The position numbers and the translations under genes are program-made. The notes beneath the pieces were generated by a model. It saw nothing but the letters and a program-made list of their open reading frames with translations. It was not told where the DNA came from and made no database searches. Below, piece after piece: positions 33,190 to 44,919 of a stretch of DNA of 64,000 bases (positions are counted from its first letter, which is position 1; the number at the start of each line of letters is the position of its first letter). Origin of the DNA: Craterostigma plantagineum (taxonomy: Eukaryota > Streptophyta > Magnoliopsida > Lamiales > Linderniaceae); assembly GCA_027422505.1 (NCBI GenBank), contig JAPQWV010000659.1, positions 1 through 64,000 of the forward strand, given 5' to 3'.

Positions 33190-33842
33190 TTGGATATATT
33201 ATCACGAATGATGAGCAGATCTCTTTGTAGTTGATAAAAGCGCGGTCCATTACTTTCTTGGAACGGTTCTCGAAGATCCACCCATACATGTCATGCTGAT
33301 TCTGAATAGATGATGCTCGCTGAAATTTCTTTTGAAGAATTGAGGATACATGAAATGACCATGTCATTATTCCTTTTCCAGTCTAGCAAGAGTTTGGTAT
33401 CCTTTTCTTCAGGTTTTTGATCGATCCATCAACGAAGCCCTTCTTATTCTTGACCGAAAGAGCGACGGCCATCGATCGACTCCAAGATGCATAGTTATCC
33501 CCTGTTAGGTAGGGATTGATGAACGAGGACCAAGCCAGGACTATATGTATGATGGAGATAGAAAGGGTGCAACTGATCGTCAAGAACCGATTCTGAAGAT
33601 TGTTTCACTGAGGTCGAAATTGTCTTTTCCATCTCTTGATTAGATGCCATTGAAGCTATTTATATGGAATTCACAGATTGCGCATACTTGAATTCTGAAT
33701 ATGATTGACCTTGCGCTGAGAAAAATGGATCTTGAATTCAGAGGATGATTGATCTTGATTCAGGGTTTTTGCGCGATCTTGTTCTTCAAAAACAGAGATT
33801 TGAAAATCAGAAGAAAAATTCAGAGTTGCTGATACCATATCA
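33190..33842 (-). pseudogene. Truncated, frameshifted Copia-type retrotransposon gag with primer-binding site
   Basis: On the minus strand the N-terminal gag of a Ty1/Copia element can be recognised. ATGGCATCTAATCAAG near 33650 is followed by a typical PFYLHHTYSPGLVLV segment. After a frame change come TGDNYASWSRSMAVALSVKN and GFVDGSI, and after another change RNNDMVIS, then an in-frame stop near 33300 and similarity out to about 33190. A primer-binding site, TGGTATCAGC (initiator Met tRNA type), lies at about 33828-33837, just upstream of gag in its orientation. No protease, integrase, RT or RNase H remains. The fragment is non-functional. Confidence 0.75.
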
Positions 33843-34592
33843 TGAAGGATGAACAGATATCTGTGAAAGCTTTAAGGATTCCGCCTTTCAGAGAATAACC
33901 ATACATTATCATTGATCACATCTGTAATATATATACACGCAGTCATATACCGACTTAATACATACATTTACAAATACATCCTTAAAAACAAGTATATACT
34001 AATAGATCACAAAATCTATATATCTAATGAGACTTAACCAGGTATGTATGATATCTTGATGCAGGAGCTGATCCTTTGATATATATAAGTAAAATTAGTT
34101 TTTTAATGTTATTTCTTTTTTCAAGGGTTTGTTTGCATGAAAAATGGTTTATTTATTTTTGTTGAGATTATAATTTGAGCTTTGTCGCACGCCGACTAAT
34201 TCAAGCTCTTCTATCCGCTATATATATAAGAGGCCTTCTCCTCCTATTACTAATTAGTTATAGGAAGGACCTCTCGATTTCTAATAATTTATGTTGTTAT
34301 TATTTCCTATTTTGGCTTGCTCAAAATATTAGCGCAATACAATACACAATTTATATTATGAAATATCGAAACTAAAACACGACACCTTACACAATACATG
34401 TTGTAAAACATTAATTGTAAGAACTAGCGTTTAACGCATTCTTGGTGCATATGGATGGGATAAGATGCCATGTTTTTAGAAATCTTAAAAAATTCATGTG
34501 TATTTTACAATACGACCACATGTGTAGTGGAATTTTATCCTTCCGCGTAAATTTCTTCTCCTTATTCGAATATTTATTGTGTGTGCCACTGC
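33843..34592. other. Putative Copia LTR remnant and AT-rich spacer
   Basis: The sequence directly beyond the primer-binding site (from about 33842, TGAAGGATGAACAG) sits where the 5' LTR of the minus-strand Copia fragment should be. It probably extends a few hundred bases, but the outer end is not defined and no second LTR was found. The rest is AT-rich without recognisable genes. Confidence 0.35.
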
Positions 34593-35476
34593 CACACTAT
34601 ATGGATGTTTTACGTTTATAGACACCTTTTTAATATTCATTTACAAATATAGACACTATGTGTTAACCATTACAAACTAGTCACACTTTATTTATTATTT
34701 CTTTTCATAATTTTTTATTGGTAATATATTCCTGATATACTTTAAATTTAATGTGTTCTTCTCAAATTGAATCAAACCGAACTAGTAATCGTTTATCTCG
34801 ATTACGGAATCGGGTTTTTTCAATTCGGTGTTTGGTTTCTTCTAATTTTATAGCAAAAAGTTTCCGAAACTAAATAAATACGATTTTTCATAATAATATA
34901 TACGATTTTTCATAGACACCTTATTAATGTTCTTATTTTACATAGTAATATATACGATTTTTCATTACTAAATAAATAAAATAAGTAAAATATCATATTT
35001 TTAATTAGCAAGCAATAAGTTTGAACCACGTCGATATACAATTTTTTTCGCTTCGCCGATTTGCTTTTTTAGTTGGTTCAGTGCATGTTTTACCTGTTCA
35101 TGACAAAAACTGTGCAAGCAAAAAAATACTTCTAAAAATGGAGGAAAATTAGTGGTGATTACTATGTTCCCTTTTCCGGTTGTGCACTAGATTTCATTTG
35201 TTTGCGTGAATCGTATGTTTATTTTTCTTCATTTTATGAATCATAATTCAATTGTATTACCTTCTTTAATTGTGTATATTGTCAAATTAATTCATATAAA
35301 AATAAATTAAAAAGTGCCTATTTTTGTAGTAAATTTGAGCAAATAATAATATTGATTCACAAAAAGAAAATAACATAAAAGAATACTTATTTTCGCAATA
35401 CAATACACATAGTGCCTATTTTTAAAATTTAAGTTTGAAAAAGTGCCTACATTTTGTAATTAACTCACACTATATG
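34593..35476. mobile_element. Non-autonomous element flanked by an 11-bp direct repeat (MULE/MITE-like)
   Basis: The 11-mer CACACTATATG occurs at 34593-34603 and again at 35466-35476 and brackets 862 bases. Just inside, the two ends carry imperfect inverted sequence: TTTATAGACACCTTTTT on the left against the complement AATGTAGGCACTTTTT on the right. Further inward TATAGACACTATGTGTTA pairs with AATAGGCACTATGTGTAT. An exact long direct repeat with degenerate inverted ends is typical of Mutator-like non-autonomous elements. No coding capacity is seen. Confidence 0.6.
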
Positions 35477-37439
35477 AAGATAACAAAGTCCGATGTTTTT
35501 GCCTAAAGTGTAGCTATACAGGTGTTGCTTTCAAGAAGTAAGATACTTAGAATCATAATTCCTTGTATGAGATGTTCCCAACACCATGGTAACTCTGCCG
35601 CAACAGCATAAGCAGACCTGCGTTAACAAGATCACCGCATATGTCATGCATATTAGGTAATCCAACCAAAACTATGATCTTTCGTTAGAGCCTATTGAAG
35701 ACGACCATACGCTTTCTATAGGTAAGCCTATAGAAGCATATGTCATGCATATTAGGTTCTCATTTGCACTGAAACTATATTCCAATGTTGAAGACGACGA
35801 CCATACGCTTTCTTCGTCTGTGGGAAATTTGATGCACGGGATTAATCGACGGAGACTAAGAAGACGGGCAATAATGCTCGTTAAGCATTAAATTATAAGC
35901 AAAAGCGTGAAATCAACGGCTTAAAGCGATAGCCATAAGGGAAAGTCAAAGGTGTCTTAGTAACATATTAACTTGAAGAAATATCCAGGGCACAAAATTT
36001 GTCAACTAATTACTATCCCCCCTTACTGATCAACTTTTTTATGTTGGCCCCGATGACAGCTGGCAAGATTACTATGTTGATTTTTCATTTCATTATTCTA
36101 TATCACAACAGGGTGGCTCCTAGATATTTCGTAATTTATTATGAACATTTTGGCAGAAAACCCACAATATTATACGCAAGTTTGTAGCAAGCGATTGTCT
36201 CGTCTGGAAAATCCATCATTGAAGATCACCATCGCTACGTTTCCCAGCAAGAACTTCACCTCAAACAGATCAAAGATAAAATATGGCCCACCACTAATTC
36301 ACCCACCAAAACTTAGTTGTCGTTCTCAAATGTTTACGAGGATTAGTGTCGACTAGCTGGGAGTGGGAAGTGCCCCTACCCACATGCCGAAGCCCCACCA
36401 CCATCCTATCTTATCCTATACATTCATATGTCTCAAGAGTAGAGATTAATGATCATCCTCGTAATTTGCTGATCGATCCCTCTGATATTAATTCAGACAC
36501 CGTAATTAAAGGTAAAGGAAGCTCTCAAGCTCAATGTCGACATCAACAACATTCTCCCTTCTACAACACTTCACTTTTCCTCGTGATCGTAATTATCACC
36601 CATCCATCATCCCTCTGTTCGTCACGTTATTCCTATGATCCCCTTCGTAACCAACTTCTTACTTAGATTACACCACACTCCTTTTCAGTAATTTCTTTTT
36701 TCATAATTTTCTTTTACCAAATCAATTTTTTTATCAATTTCATTTAGCAAGGTTTATTCCAATCCAGTTCTCATTTCCTTTCTCTTCCAATTTTTCCTGG
36801 TCATTGTGTCCTTGTCTTGTCCGCTTTCCTCAGTGCTAGGGTTAAAGGAAGAGATCACTTTTCCCAAAGCCACGGATTTAAGAGATAATTGGACACCATA
36901 TCTGCAGCAACTCGGACCAAATCTCAAGAATAATTTGTAATTTGGAAAAATTAACGGGGAAATTCGAAAAGAACCGATACAAAAAAATAACCTGAAAATG
37001 GAGAAGACGAAGAAGCCACGGCAAACGGAGACGTCACGGACCAATGAACGGAGCATACGGAGAAATCACTGCAAACAGAAAACAAAACGAATGATCGAAC
37101 GTAATGGACGATAAACAAACAAACACACAGAACACAGAACAATTAACTTTTGGCTGTTGAAACATTTTTGTTTGTTTTGTGATTCGTATCATTCATAGTT
37201 AAGATTACGATGCGATGGTGGTGAAAAAGTCTCCAATATGTCTTTGATACTTGCAATAGGCTCGTCATCACATATAAGGTATATGTACAAAAGAAAGAGA
37301 CTCGAAAATCGATTACGGTGACTCGCCGGTATACCAAAAAAACGCCGGAGATCTGACTCACGATTGTCCGAAGGCCGCTCCAACACATGGATTCATCCTT
37401 TGAAATAAAAAAACAACCAAACCTCATGTGTTAACGGAA
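35477..37439. other. Gene-poor spacer with a degenerate ~98-bp tandem duplication
   Basis: GCATATGTCATGCATATTAG occurs at 35637 and 35736, and GACGACCATACGCTTTCT near 35700 and 35796, so 35637-35813 is an imperfect two-copy tandem repeat of about 97-99 bases. The remainder (35814-37439) has several short ORFs, none resembling a known protein. The right end should include the 3' UTR of the serine-rich gene. Confidence 0.5.
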
Positions 37440-38108
37440 TCACAAGTCATCTGCGGTGGACATGGCCGAGAGACGGCTCGGCCGAGGCTGGAAGTCGCCT
37501 CGGCGTCGCTGCTGATGCGATGATGGACGAATCAGAGCAGCTAGAGCTCGCTTCACCAGATCTCCTTCGACGGTTCCGATACGCACCAGTGAGTTGGTCA
37601 TCGCCGATCTCCTCATGTTAAGTCGGCTAGGTGAGTAAGGCATCAGCGACTGTCGCGCGCCTCCGGCGCTGTTCTTATGCATAGCACACCTAAACGAACC
37701 TGGATGCGTCGTCGGCGAGCATAGGCACGTCCTCTTCGGTATTCCGCCGGCGCCTGGTGCCGGCCGGCCGCTGCTCCTGTGCAGCACCTGATTTCGCGGC
37801 GCCGCCGATATAGTGCGTTGGGGAGATAAGGATCTGCCGATTGAGAATCGAACGGACGGCGACGGCGGAGGAGGGGACAGCGCGTGCAGACTCACGCGCG
37901 TGGGAGACGCCGATCGACGCTGGTTGAAGAAACCCGACGACGGTGAGGAGGAGTAGAAGCTGGTGGACGAGGCAAAGGACGACGACGACGTGAAGGGGGC
38001 CGGATCTGACGGCATCATCGGCGAGTTACGCATAACCGGACCGGATCTATGGAAACCCGACGCGCCGGACATGACCGGCGCGGCGGATCTTCTAGAAGAT
38101 GCAGCCAT
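37440..38108 (-). CDS. Plant serine-rich protein-like gene (function unknown)
   Basis: Single-exon gene of 222 residues starting MAASSRRSAAPVMSG. The upstream in-frame extension begins at a TTG, so the ATG at 38108 is chosen. The N-terminal half is rich in serine, with FTSSSSFASSTSFYSSSPSS and SPTRVSLH. The conserved C-terminal core has SVRFSIGRSLSPQR, RTCLCSPTTHPGSFRC and LVRIGTVEGDLVKRALAALI, matching the plant family annotated only as serine-rich protein-like (for example Arabidopsis At5g25280). There is no signal peptide, membrane segment or known catalytic motif; the CxC..C..H core might bind metal, which is inference. GC content is higher than in the flanks, as expected for the coding bias. 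Confidence 0.85.
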   Translation of the reverse strand: MAASSRRSAAPVMSGASGFHRSGPVMRNSPMMPSDPAPFTSSSSFASSTSFYSSSPSSGFFNQRRSASPTRVSLHALSPPPPSPSVRFSIGRSLSPQRTISAAPRNQVLHRSSGRPAPGAGGIPKRTCLCSPTTHPGSFRCAMHKNSAGGARQSLMPYSPSRLNMRRSAMTNSLVRIGTVEGDLVKRALAALIRPSSHQQRRRGDFQPRPSRLSAMSTADDL

Positions 38109-39415
38109 GGAATCTGAGAATTGAATTACTTCTTCAGGTGAAAGGAAGAGTGGAGAGAAAGGCAAGTGAAAATATAGGAATTGTTTTTTTTTTTATTATT
38201 TTCTTAAAGGGCCCTTTGGCTCTTCATTTCGGCAAACCTAGCTGGTGTGGAAGGCTTAATTTATAGGGAGGGGAAACGAGTGGCAAACTTCGTAAATATG
38301 CTGCTAGTTTATGAGTGGATATGGGGAGTGAAGGGCATATTGGGGATTACAGAAAAGGGCTTGTTTTTGGTGGGGAGGTGTGGGGCCCAGTGGAGTATAG
38401 GATAGATGCGGTTGTGCGATCCAACGGTTGGAAATGCGAATCAGCCGTTTGGATCAACGGCGCGAGACATGGGGCTGCCAAGTGACACGTTATCTTGATT
38501 CAAGGATTTCAGCTACTGTTGACCTCATCAAATTTTAAAATTATGAAATTATTACACAGATACTATAAGCATAGAATAGAATATTGACGAATTCGTAAAT
38601 AGAATAGTAGCAAGGGGAAGGAAGGGATGCGTGTATTTGAAGTTCTGGAACAATAATAATTGTCAACTAATCAATCTCCTATTCTCTCCCACTTCCTTGT
38701 CCAACCCCACATACACCAGCCTTTGGTTGAAAGATAAAGCCAAGAATAGACGTTGTAAAATTTAAAACCGCCTACTTTACAATTACGTGTATTGACTATT
38801 TATGGCTTTTCCCACATTAAATGACACATATTTCCTATCCTATCTTTCTTTGCCCGAAGAAAAAGAAAATTACATTGTATGAATTATGATCATTGCTTCC
38901 TCACTGCCTTAGCATCCTCTGGTAGTTTCGGAGGGAGACCAATAAGCCAAATAACATGATGTGTTTTTCGACAACTCATCACTCTCCATCTCCTTTCGTA
39001 GGCATTTGTCGTCCATCAATAATAATAAAGATTGAAAACTAAGCTGGCCATGAGCTGTTATCGAGCTGTCCGTATTCATCGGACCAAGATTTAGCCGGAC
39101 CATTTTCGTCTGCATATGATCATACACATATACACATACGTAGTCTAATCATTCAATATGCTACAAAGCTTAGCTGCTATCGAACTATTATCGGCAATTG
39201 CCATTGGAAAGCTCTCACGGTGAAGAGAAACAATCCTTATCAAATATAACATTGCAAGGATGAAGACAAATTGATACTCAACCGTTTAGTCATAAACAGA
39301 GATCTCTTGTCCATCATGTTCTTGAATTGTTGATATAAAGAAAACCAGATAAGTGGTCGTTATGCTACGGAAAATAAAGAAAGGGCGCACTTTGATCATG
39401 TCATGGATGATTGGA
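38109..39415. other. Spacer: serine-rich gene promoter and EMC7 3' end
   Basis: 1.3 kb. The left part should be the promoter and leader of the serine-rich gene; a TAATTTATAGGG near 38258 is a possible TATA element. The right part includes the EMC7 3' UTR. The short ORF at 38909-39127 resembles nothing known and is not called. Confidence 0.4.
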
Positions 39416-40952
39416 CTAGTTTGGTCTCTGTGCTCCTCCGCCCAACAAGTTTGCGAGTGAGGGGACGCCGCCTTGGTTTCCCATTTCCTCTTGAGCTCGC
39501 TTTAATTCTTCAGGATCTGCTCGACGAAAAGAAAAATGAAACTTAGCGTTTTCATTACTGATACGAACTGCTGGGGAAGTGAAGGGCTACCCATCGATGC
39601 GATGATTTCATTTCAACTTCCAAGAAATGATTTCTTACTACCTATGTGTTTCTGCGTTGGACAGAGCGACATCAAAACGACTTTTAAACAACTTACCGAC
39701 TAGTTTGGGCATCACAAACACCACCAGTACCATGAACCCGATCATCAGACCCATGGGGCTCTTCACAATCGACATTGCGGAGAATGGCTCTCTTATCTGA
39801 CAATTAACACCTCTTTCAGGAACCAATGGCATTAGATGTTGGATTAATTTCTGGGGTTTGGGACGAACCACTAACCTCATAATATTGTTCCTCCCTCATG
39901 GGTTCCAAAACAAGCTCGGTCAAAACTCTTCTGTTCTCCGTTAGAGCTGCCTGGACCTTACCTGGGTTTCTAGCACTAACATCAATACGAACCTAACGAA
40001 ACGAGGGGAAATTATTGTCTGGTTCATAATGCACAGTGATATGAAATATAATCTAAGAGAAAAAAAAAAAAAAAAAAAAATCTCACAGGAGAGAAGAAAT
40101 ATCCAATAGCATCCACTTCGATAAGGTGAGTTCCTGCAGGAACATTATGGCTAGAAATATGGTTAAAGAATGAACATTCCACCACAAAGTCAAAAAACAG
40201 TAATGATATATTCTTCATATTAGTAGATCACTGAGAGATCTCAATGTTTCGCAGGGGATACAATGAAAAATATCCATCAGGTCTCAGGAAGGTAACTCTT
40301 TCCCCGCCATTAAGCACTACTTTCACGTCCGACACTTTGGCTGGGAGAGCAAATCCAGCTGTACTAGCACCTTAGGAACACAAGCACAGTAGTTAGAAGA
40401 AATTTTTTTTAGCAAAATGAAATGGATTCCAAATTTATAGCAATTGAATCTAGATGAGCGTATTTTGATTAGTTTTATCCATTTACAGTAAGTCCCACCA
40501 CCATATTAATCACTTCTTCCATGAACATGACATGCCCAATTCGAGCATCAAAAGCAGAAAAATCATTTCTATCAATTGCTAGTAATTGCTATTCTCAAAT
40601 CCATACGGCACTTGCGCTTTGTACTTTAACATCACTCAGCCTCAAATCTCACCAAAACCTAGCAAGAGGAAGAACTGATGTCACAACGAAGAAATGAGGG
40701 AAAATTCGTACCTGGAAACCTGACTTTGCCGTTTATACTATATCCCTCAGTATGTCTGCAATAATAATCCCTAAAATTTTCAGCACCAAACTTAACCAAC
40801 GCCCAGCTCATCGAATATAGCAAAAAGCAATTCCGCGAAGGGAAAAAAAAGGACTGAAAAGGAATAGCTCACCCATTGGAGATCGCGTATGCCGACGGCA
40901 AGAGAAGTAAGATCAACGCGAGCAATACGTATGGCTGATGAGCTGCCATCAT
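39416..40952 (-). CDS. EMC7: ER membrane protein complex subunit 7
   Basis: Lumenal/membrane subunit of the ER membrane complex, which inserts tail-anchored and multipass proteins. The first exon (about 40875-40952) encodes MMAAHQPYVLLALILLLLPS, a signal peptide ending SAYA-ISNG. Later exons near 40713-40757, 40260-40373, 40087-40154, 39879-39993, 39699-39797 and 39416-39518 encode EGYSINGKVRFPG, GERVTFLRPDGYFS, HNVPAGTHLIEVDAIGYFFS, LTELVLEPMREEQYYE, SIVKSPMGLMIGFMVLVVFV (membrane segment) and a polar tail ending GGGAQRPN. A beta-sandwich of the prealbumin-like type with one C-terminal membrane span is the family architecture. Apparently intact. The EamA gene lies upstream on the same strand, as in Arabidopsis (from memory). 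Confidence 0.93.
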
Positions 40953-41351
40953 GCTCTGATTTCCGTTTCAGCGAGGATGCGAAAGAAAGCGGCCGTCGAT
41001 CGATAGGCTTGCGATTTGTGAATGACAAGAAGAAATAGTAACTAAATTTGCCTCCTTAACCCAAAAAATATATATCCACGACGACCCGACCCGACCCGCC
41101 CTTTGTATAATTTGCAAGCAATTCCCTTATTCTTTCTTTTTCCCCTCATTCAAAAATATGGTTACAACACGATGGGCACAAGTCAGTTAACAAAAGAATC
41201 GTTGCTCTGAGAGCAAACAAATATAAAGTTCGTCGGTTGTTACACTGCAGTAGATATTACAACACAGTATAAGAGGAAGAAGACATTCATTCGTCTTAAT
41301 CAAGTTAGCACCAAATGTTTACACAGACAATCAAGAAAGCCGAAAAGAATG
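40953..41351. other. Spacer: EMC7 promoter and EamA gene 3' UTR
   Basis: About 400 bases between same-strand genes. A GACGACCCGACCCGACCCGC microsatellite-like tract lies near 41080. No gene was recognised. Confidence 0.4.
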
Positions 41352-43542
41352 CTACAAACCGAGGCCCATTCTCTTCTGAAGCCTATCGGAAAGATTCGCT
41401 ATTACAAATCCCGCAAACACCTGCACCGCCAACCCGAAAAAAAAAAATATTCAAAACACCTCCAAATGTGTGTCTTGTGTGTGGAAACGATCTCAAACGT
41501 CCTCGCAGTTTATAATTATTATTACCTGAACTGAGCCAAGAATATAGATGGCTGAGTAATGGCGGCCGTGAATCACCATATCAGCAACCATGGCTAGGGG
41601 GATGGTTAGGGACATGCCCAACGTGGCCACCAAAGGCGTTGTCCAAACCACACACAGTGCCCTACGAATAGTGAACAAATTGGGCTCAGTCGGGAATTAC
41701 AGAACGGTTCGATTTCGATATTCAAGTTTTTTTACGTACCAGAAATAATCTGAAAGAACGCTTCCGACGAGTCCATTGGCTATCACAACCTCGTCCATCT
41801 TTGCAGAGTGAGGAACTGTGAACTTTGGTTCTATGCCTAAGGCTGTCAGCGGCCACACTGATGTCGAGGAAAAGGAGAAACTTTTTTATCGATTGAAGGC
41901 TTCAGTCGACTGAGCGCAACGAATGCTAATGAATTTTCTTACCGAGCCACCAAAGTGCTACGAGCGTAAAAAGTCCTATGTAACCGAACAGCTTCTGTAC
42001 GTCGACTCTCTCTCCTTCCTCGCCAGAAAACTTCTTGAGAAGCACTGCATTTTAAAATAAGAGCGTTCAGCTGATTCCGCCCCTTGGCCCTTAATATACA
42101 TTAATGAGCTTGAACTGAGAGCACTCACCTGTAAATAATCCGTATGTCATGGCTGATAAAAGCCCGAATAGATCGCCGACGAGAGAGCGCTTGCTGCTTT
42201 AGATGTAAGAAACAAATAGTTGAGCAGTTACCTCAGTTTCCTGAATATCATGTAATAGAAAGAACGAATAGAAAAATGGGATGTCTGAGGAAACGCAAGG
42301 AGAAACACTTACGACGAAGTACTCAGCTGTGCATCATCAGCAGCCCATGTTTTCCCAAGTGTTGTCATAATTACACCGCCTATGCTAACAAACACGGCGA
42401 TTACCTTGGCCGCGTTTAAAGAATCTTGGCCCAGAAATGCACCGATAAAAAGAGTGAACAGTCCCGAGGTCGAAGATAGAACCGTCGTACTTGCAACACT
42501 CGTACGTGCCAAAGCAGCATTTGAAAAATACTGAAGAAGGATGTGAAGAAGGGCGTTGCTCGAAAACCGAAAATCAAGTCGTCGGATACTCATAAAATGG
42601 AAGCAAATAGCTGTTATTCAGGTTGGAACAACGACATGTATTACCTCTGTAATAAACCAAAGAGGGGCAATGTAGAATCCATACGTGGCGATCTCCTTGG
42701 TAGTGACACTATTATTCGCATGTCTGCTGTTCCTGGGATCATTTGAATGCTTTGAAACCAAAGGCTTCTCTTCGTCGAGTGCTGAGAGCTCTAATTCGCT
42801 GTCCTTTTTGTTCAAGGATCCCTGGCTTTCGATTTCGAAGATTTTCGGGGCGTACTCTAACGTAGAGGCTATTCCAGGGCACGAGTCGCCGTCCAAATCT
42901 TGGCCACTTTTTCTCGAACGAGCCCTCAGACAACTATATATCAAATCTTTAACGAAGGCTATAGGTAGATAAATCACCATTAGAGAAGCTCCCAGATATG
43001 TCACTGCAAACGGTTGTTTATAGTCCGTGAAAATGTCCTGCTCGAAATATTACGCCCCACAGGTAAAAAGAAGAAGTGCACTTGGTCAGACTCAATCTTA
43101 TTAATACAGTGAGCTTAAATCGCCATACAACGTATCTGTATAATAACGCAGAAAACATAATTGGTTGTGTTTCTGTTAGGGGCAGAGATCACAGATGTAA
43201 TGAACAGATAAGAGTTCTGACAGGGATGGTTATGCCTCTCTTCTGGCATAAGATGAAGTGCAAAGATAATAATACGCAAATTCAGCTCTCAGAAAGATCG
43301 ACGAAACCAGACAAACAGAATAACAGTGAGAAAGAACGATCCACTACAAGCCAAAGGCAGAAATTTGTCCGCACATCATAAGAGAAAACTAGATCGAAGC
43401 TAGCCTTAAACTCGCTATCAAAAGCAAAAAAAAAAAAGCACGAGAGATAGAGAGAGAGAACCTGCGTAACCTCTGCAGACGTAACCCAAATGATGACCAC
43501 AGCTGCAATTAGCAGCAGGCCGGCTTTGTATCTCCAACCCAT
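41352..43542 (-). CDS. EamA/DMT-family transporter (SLC35F-like, At4g32140 type)
   Basis: Multipass membrane protein of the drug/metabolite transporter superfamily. The substrate is not established for this plant group; yeast and animal relatives sit in vacuolar or endomembranes. Eight exons (about 43461-43542, 42656-43042, 42314-42533, 42137-42200, 41944-42046, 41741-41860, 41526-41660, 41352-41420) give about 394 residues, the family's usual length. Signatures: [118 protein letters not shown], and the end [18 protein letters not shown] charged loop after membrane segment 2 is variable. No break was seen. Confidence 0.92.
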
Positions 43543-44157
43543 GAGGAAGAAAGAACTCGGATGAGAAGAGGCTGGATTTCCAACCAACGAGGATCCGATT
43601 CTGAGAAAAATTGTCAACCTAGGTTATTGCCCCACCACCAAAAGGTTGGATTTTTACGACCTCAACCGACAGAACGAGGAAATTCGAAAAGAGGGAGACC
43701 GAAGAAATGGCGTGTCACCAAGTAGTTGGTTAGGTCGCAGGTAGAATTAACGTTCTTACGCTACAGGACAAACGATATCAGCCAGACAGAGCGAGTAAGA
43801 TTGAAGTGAAAACGGTTATTAAAATTGAAAAATTCAAGCAAATCCCATTTACCCTAATGCCTTATTTGCCGGGAGTCCCAAAGAGCGTCGACGTAAGCCT
43901 AAAAGGAAATGGATAGGAAGATTAAGATGGGCCTTGCATTAAAGGTGCGAGTTTCAAGCATATGGGCTGAGCTTCCGATTGAGGTCAGTTATGATGGGCT
44001 CACATGGCCCACTAGTGAGATTCGGCCTACAAAAGAAGATAGCCATCAAATAGCATATTTATTTATTTTATATCGAGGTGTTTCGAAATTAGAGAGGGCA
44101 CGCTTCTCTGAAAGACCACCATCGTGGGCTTCTGTCAAGGAATTCGTGTCAAAGCAA
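43543..44157. promoter_or_regulatory. Promoter side of the EamA gene
   Basis: About 600 bases upstream of the EamA ATG. It is mixed composition with no repeat down to the 9-bp target duplication at 44158. The short plus-strand ORF at 43909-44160 resembles nothing known and is not called. Confidence 0.35.
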
Positions 44158-44568
44158 TAACATGGGGGCCAAATATAATTTTAGGTCATTAAGTTCACAT
44201 GTTTTCTTTTTTGGGTCACTATGTTTGATAATTGCAAAAATAGGTCCACCAACTATGTATGTTAAAATAAATTCGGGTCATACTCTCATTTTTGGGTCAC
44301 TAAATATATGTGTTTTCAATTTTGGGTCACTAAGTATATGTGTTTTAAGTTTTTGGGTCGCTAGATTAAATCCATTTTCGCATTCATAAAAACATAGTGA
44401 CCCCAAAATCGAAAACATGTATACTTAGTGACCCAAAAATGAAAGGGTGACCCAAATTTGTTTTGACATATATAGTTACCGACCTACTTTTACAATTATC
44501 AAACATAATGACCCAAAAACGAAAACATGTATACTTAGCGACCTAAAATAATAATGGCCTAACATGGG
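44158..44568. mobile_element. 393-bp element with long terminal inverted repeats and exact 9-bp target duplication (MULE-type MITE)
   Basis: TAACATGGG lies at 44158-44166 and 44560-44568. Between them 44167-44559 begins GGCCAAATATAATTTTAGG, and its other end reads GGCCATTATTATTTTAGG in reverse complement. The inverted match continues inward for about 110 bases, with CACATGTTTTC/ACATGTTTTCG, TTTGGGTCA and ATGTTTGATAATTG on both sides. The middle repeats TTTGGGTCACTAA. There is no coding region. Long TIRs with a 9-bp duplication point to a Mutator-like MITE. Confidence 0.85.
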
Positions 44569-44919
44569 ATTTGGCCTTGTGAAAAATATAATGTAAATTG
44601 TAAAGGTAAATTGACTCCCTCTAATCCTTAATATACTGTCGTTTAAGGATATTTATGCGCATATTAAGAAATAAAGTAAAATTTTCATTATACCCTTAAT
44701 TAATTATGTTGACTGATTTAATTTAACATTTCTATTAAAGATAAATGGGAAAATTGGAAATAATCAATATTGTTTAACGACATGTATTTAAAAATAATTC
44801 TAAAACGAAATGCATTAAGGAACGAGAGGAGTATAACATTATATATATATATATATATATATATGCGGTCAAAACATAGTTAATGTTGTTTTTGTTTCAA
44901 ACTGCAGCATTGGCAAAAG

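Noticed and set aside
33383..33583. 66-residue ORF as an independent gene
   Set aside because: It is one frame of the broken Copia gag.
36346..36666. 106-residue plus-strand ORF
   Set aside because: No recognisable domain, no splice or promoter context, low-complexity translation.
38909..39127. 72-residue minus ORF between the serine-rich gene and EMC7
   Set aside because: No homology recognised and no supporting signals.
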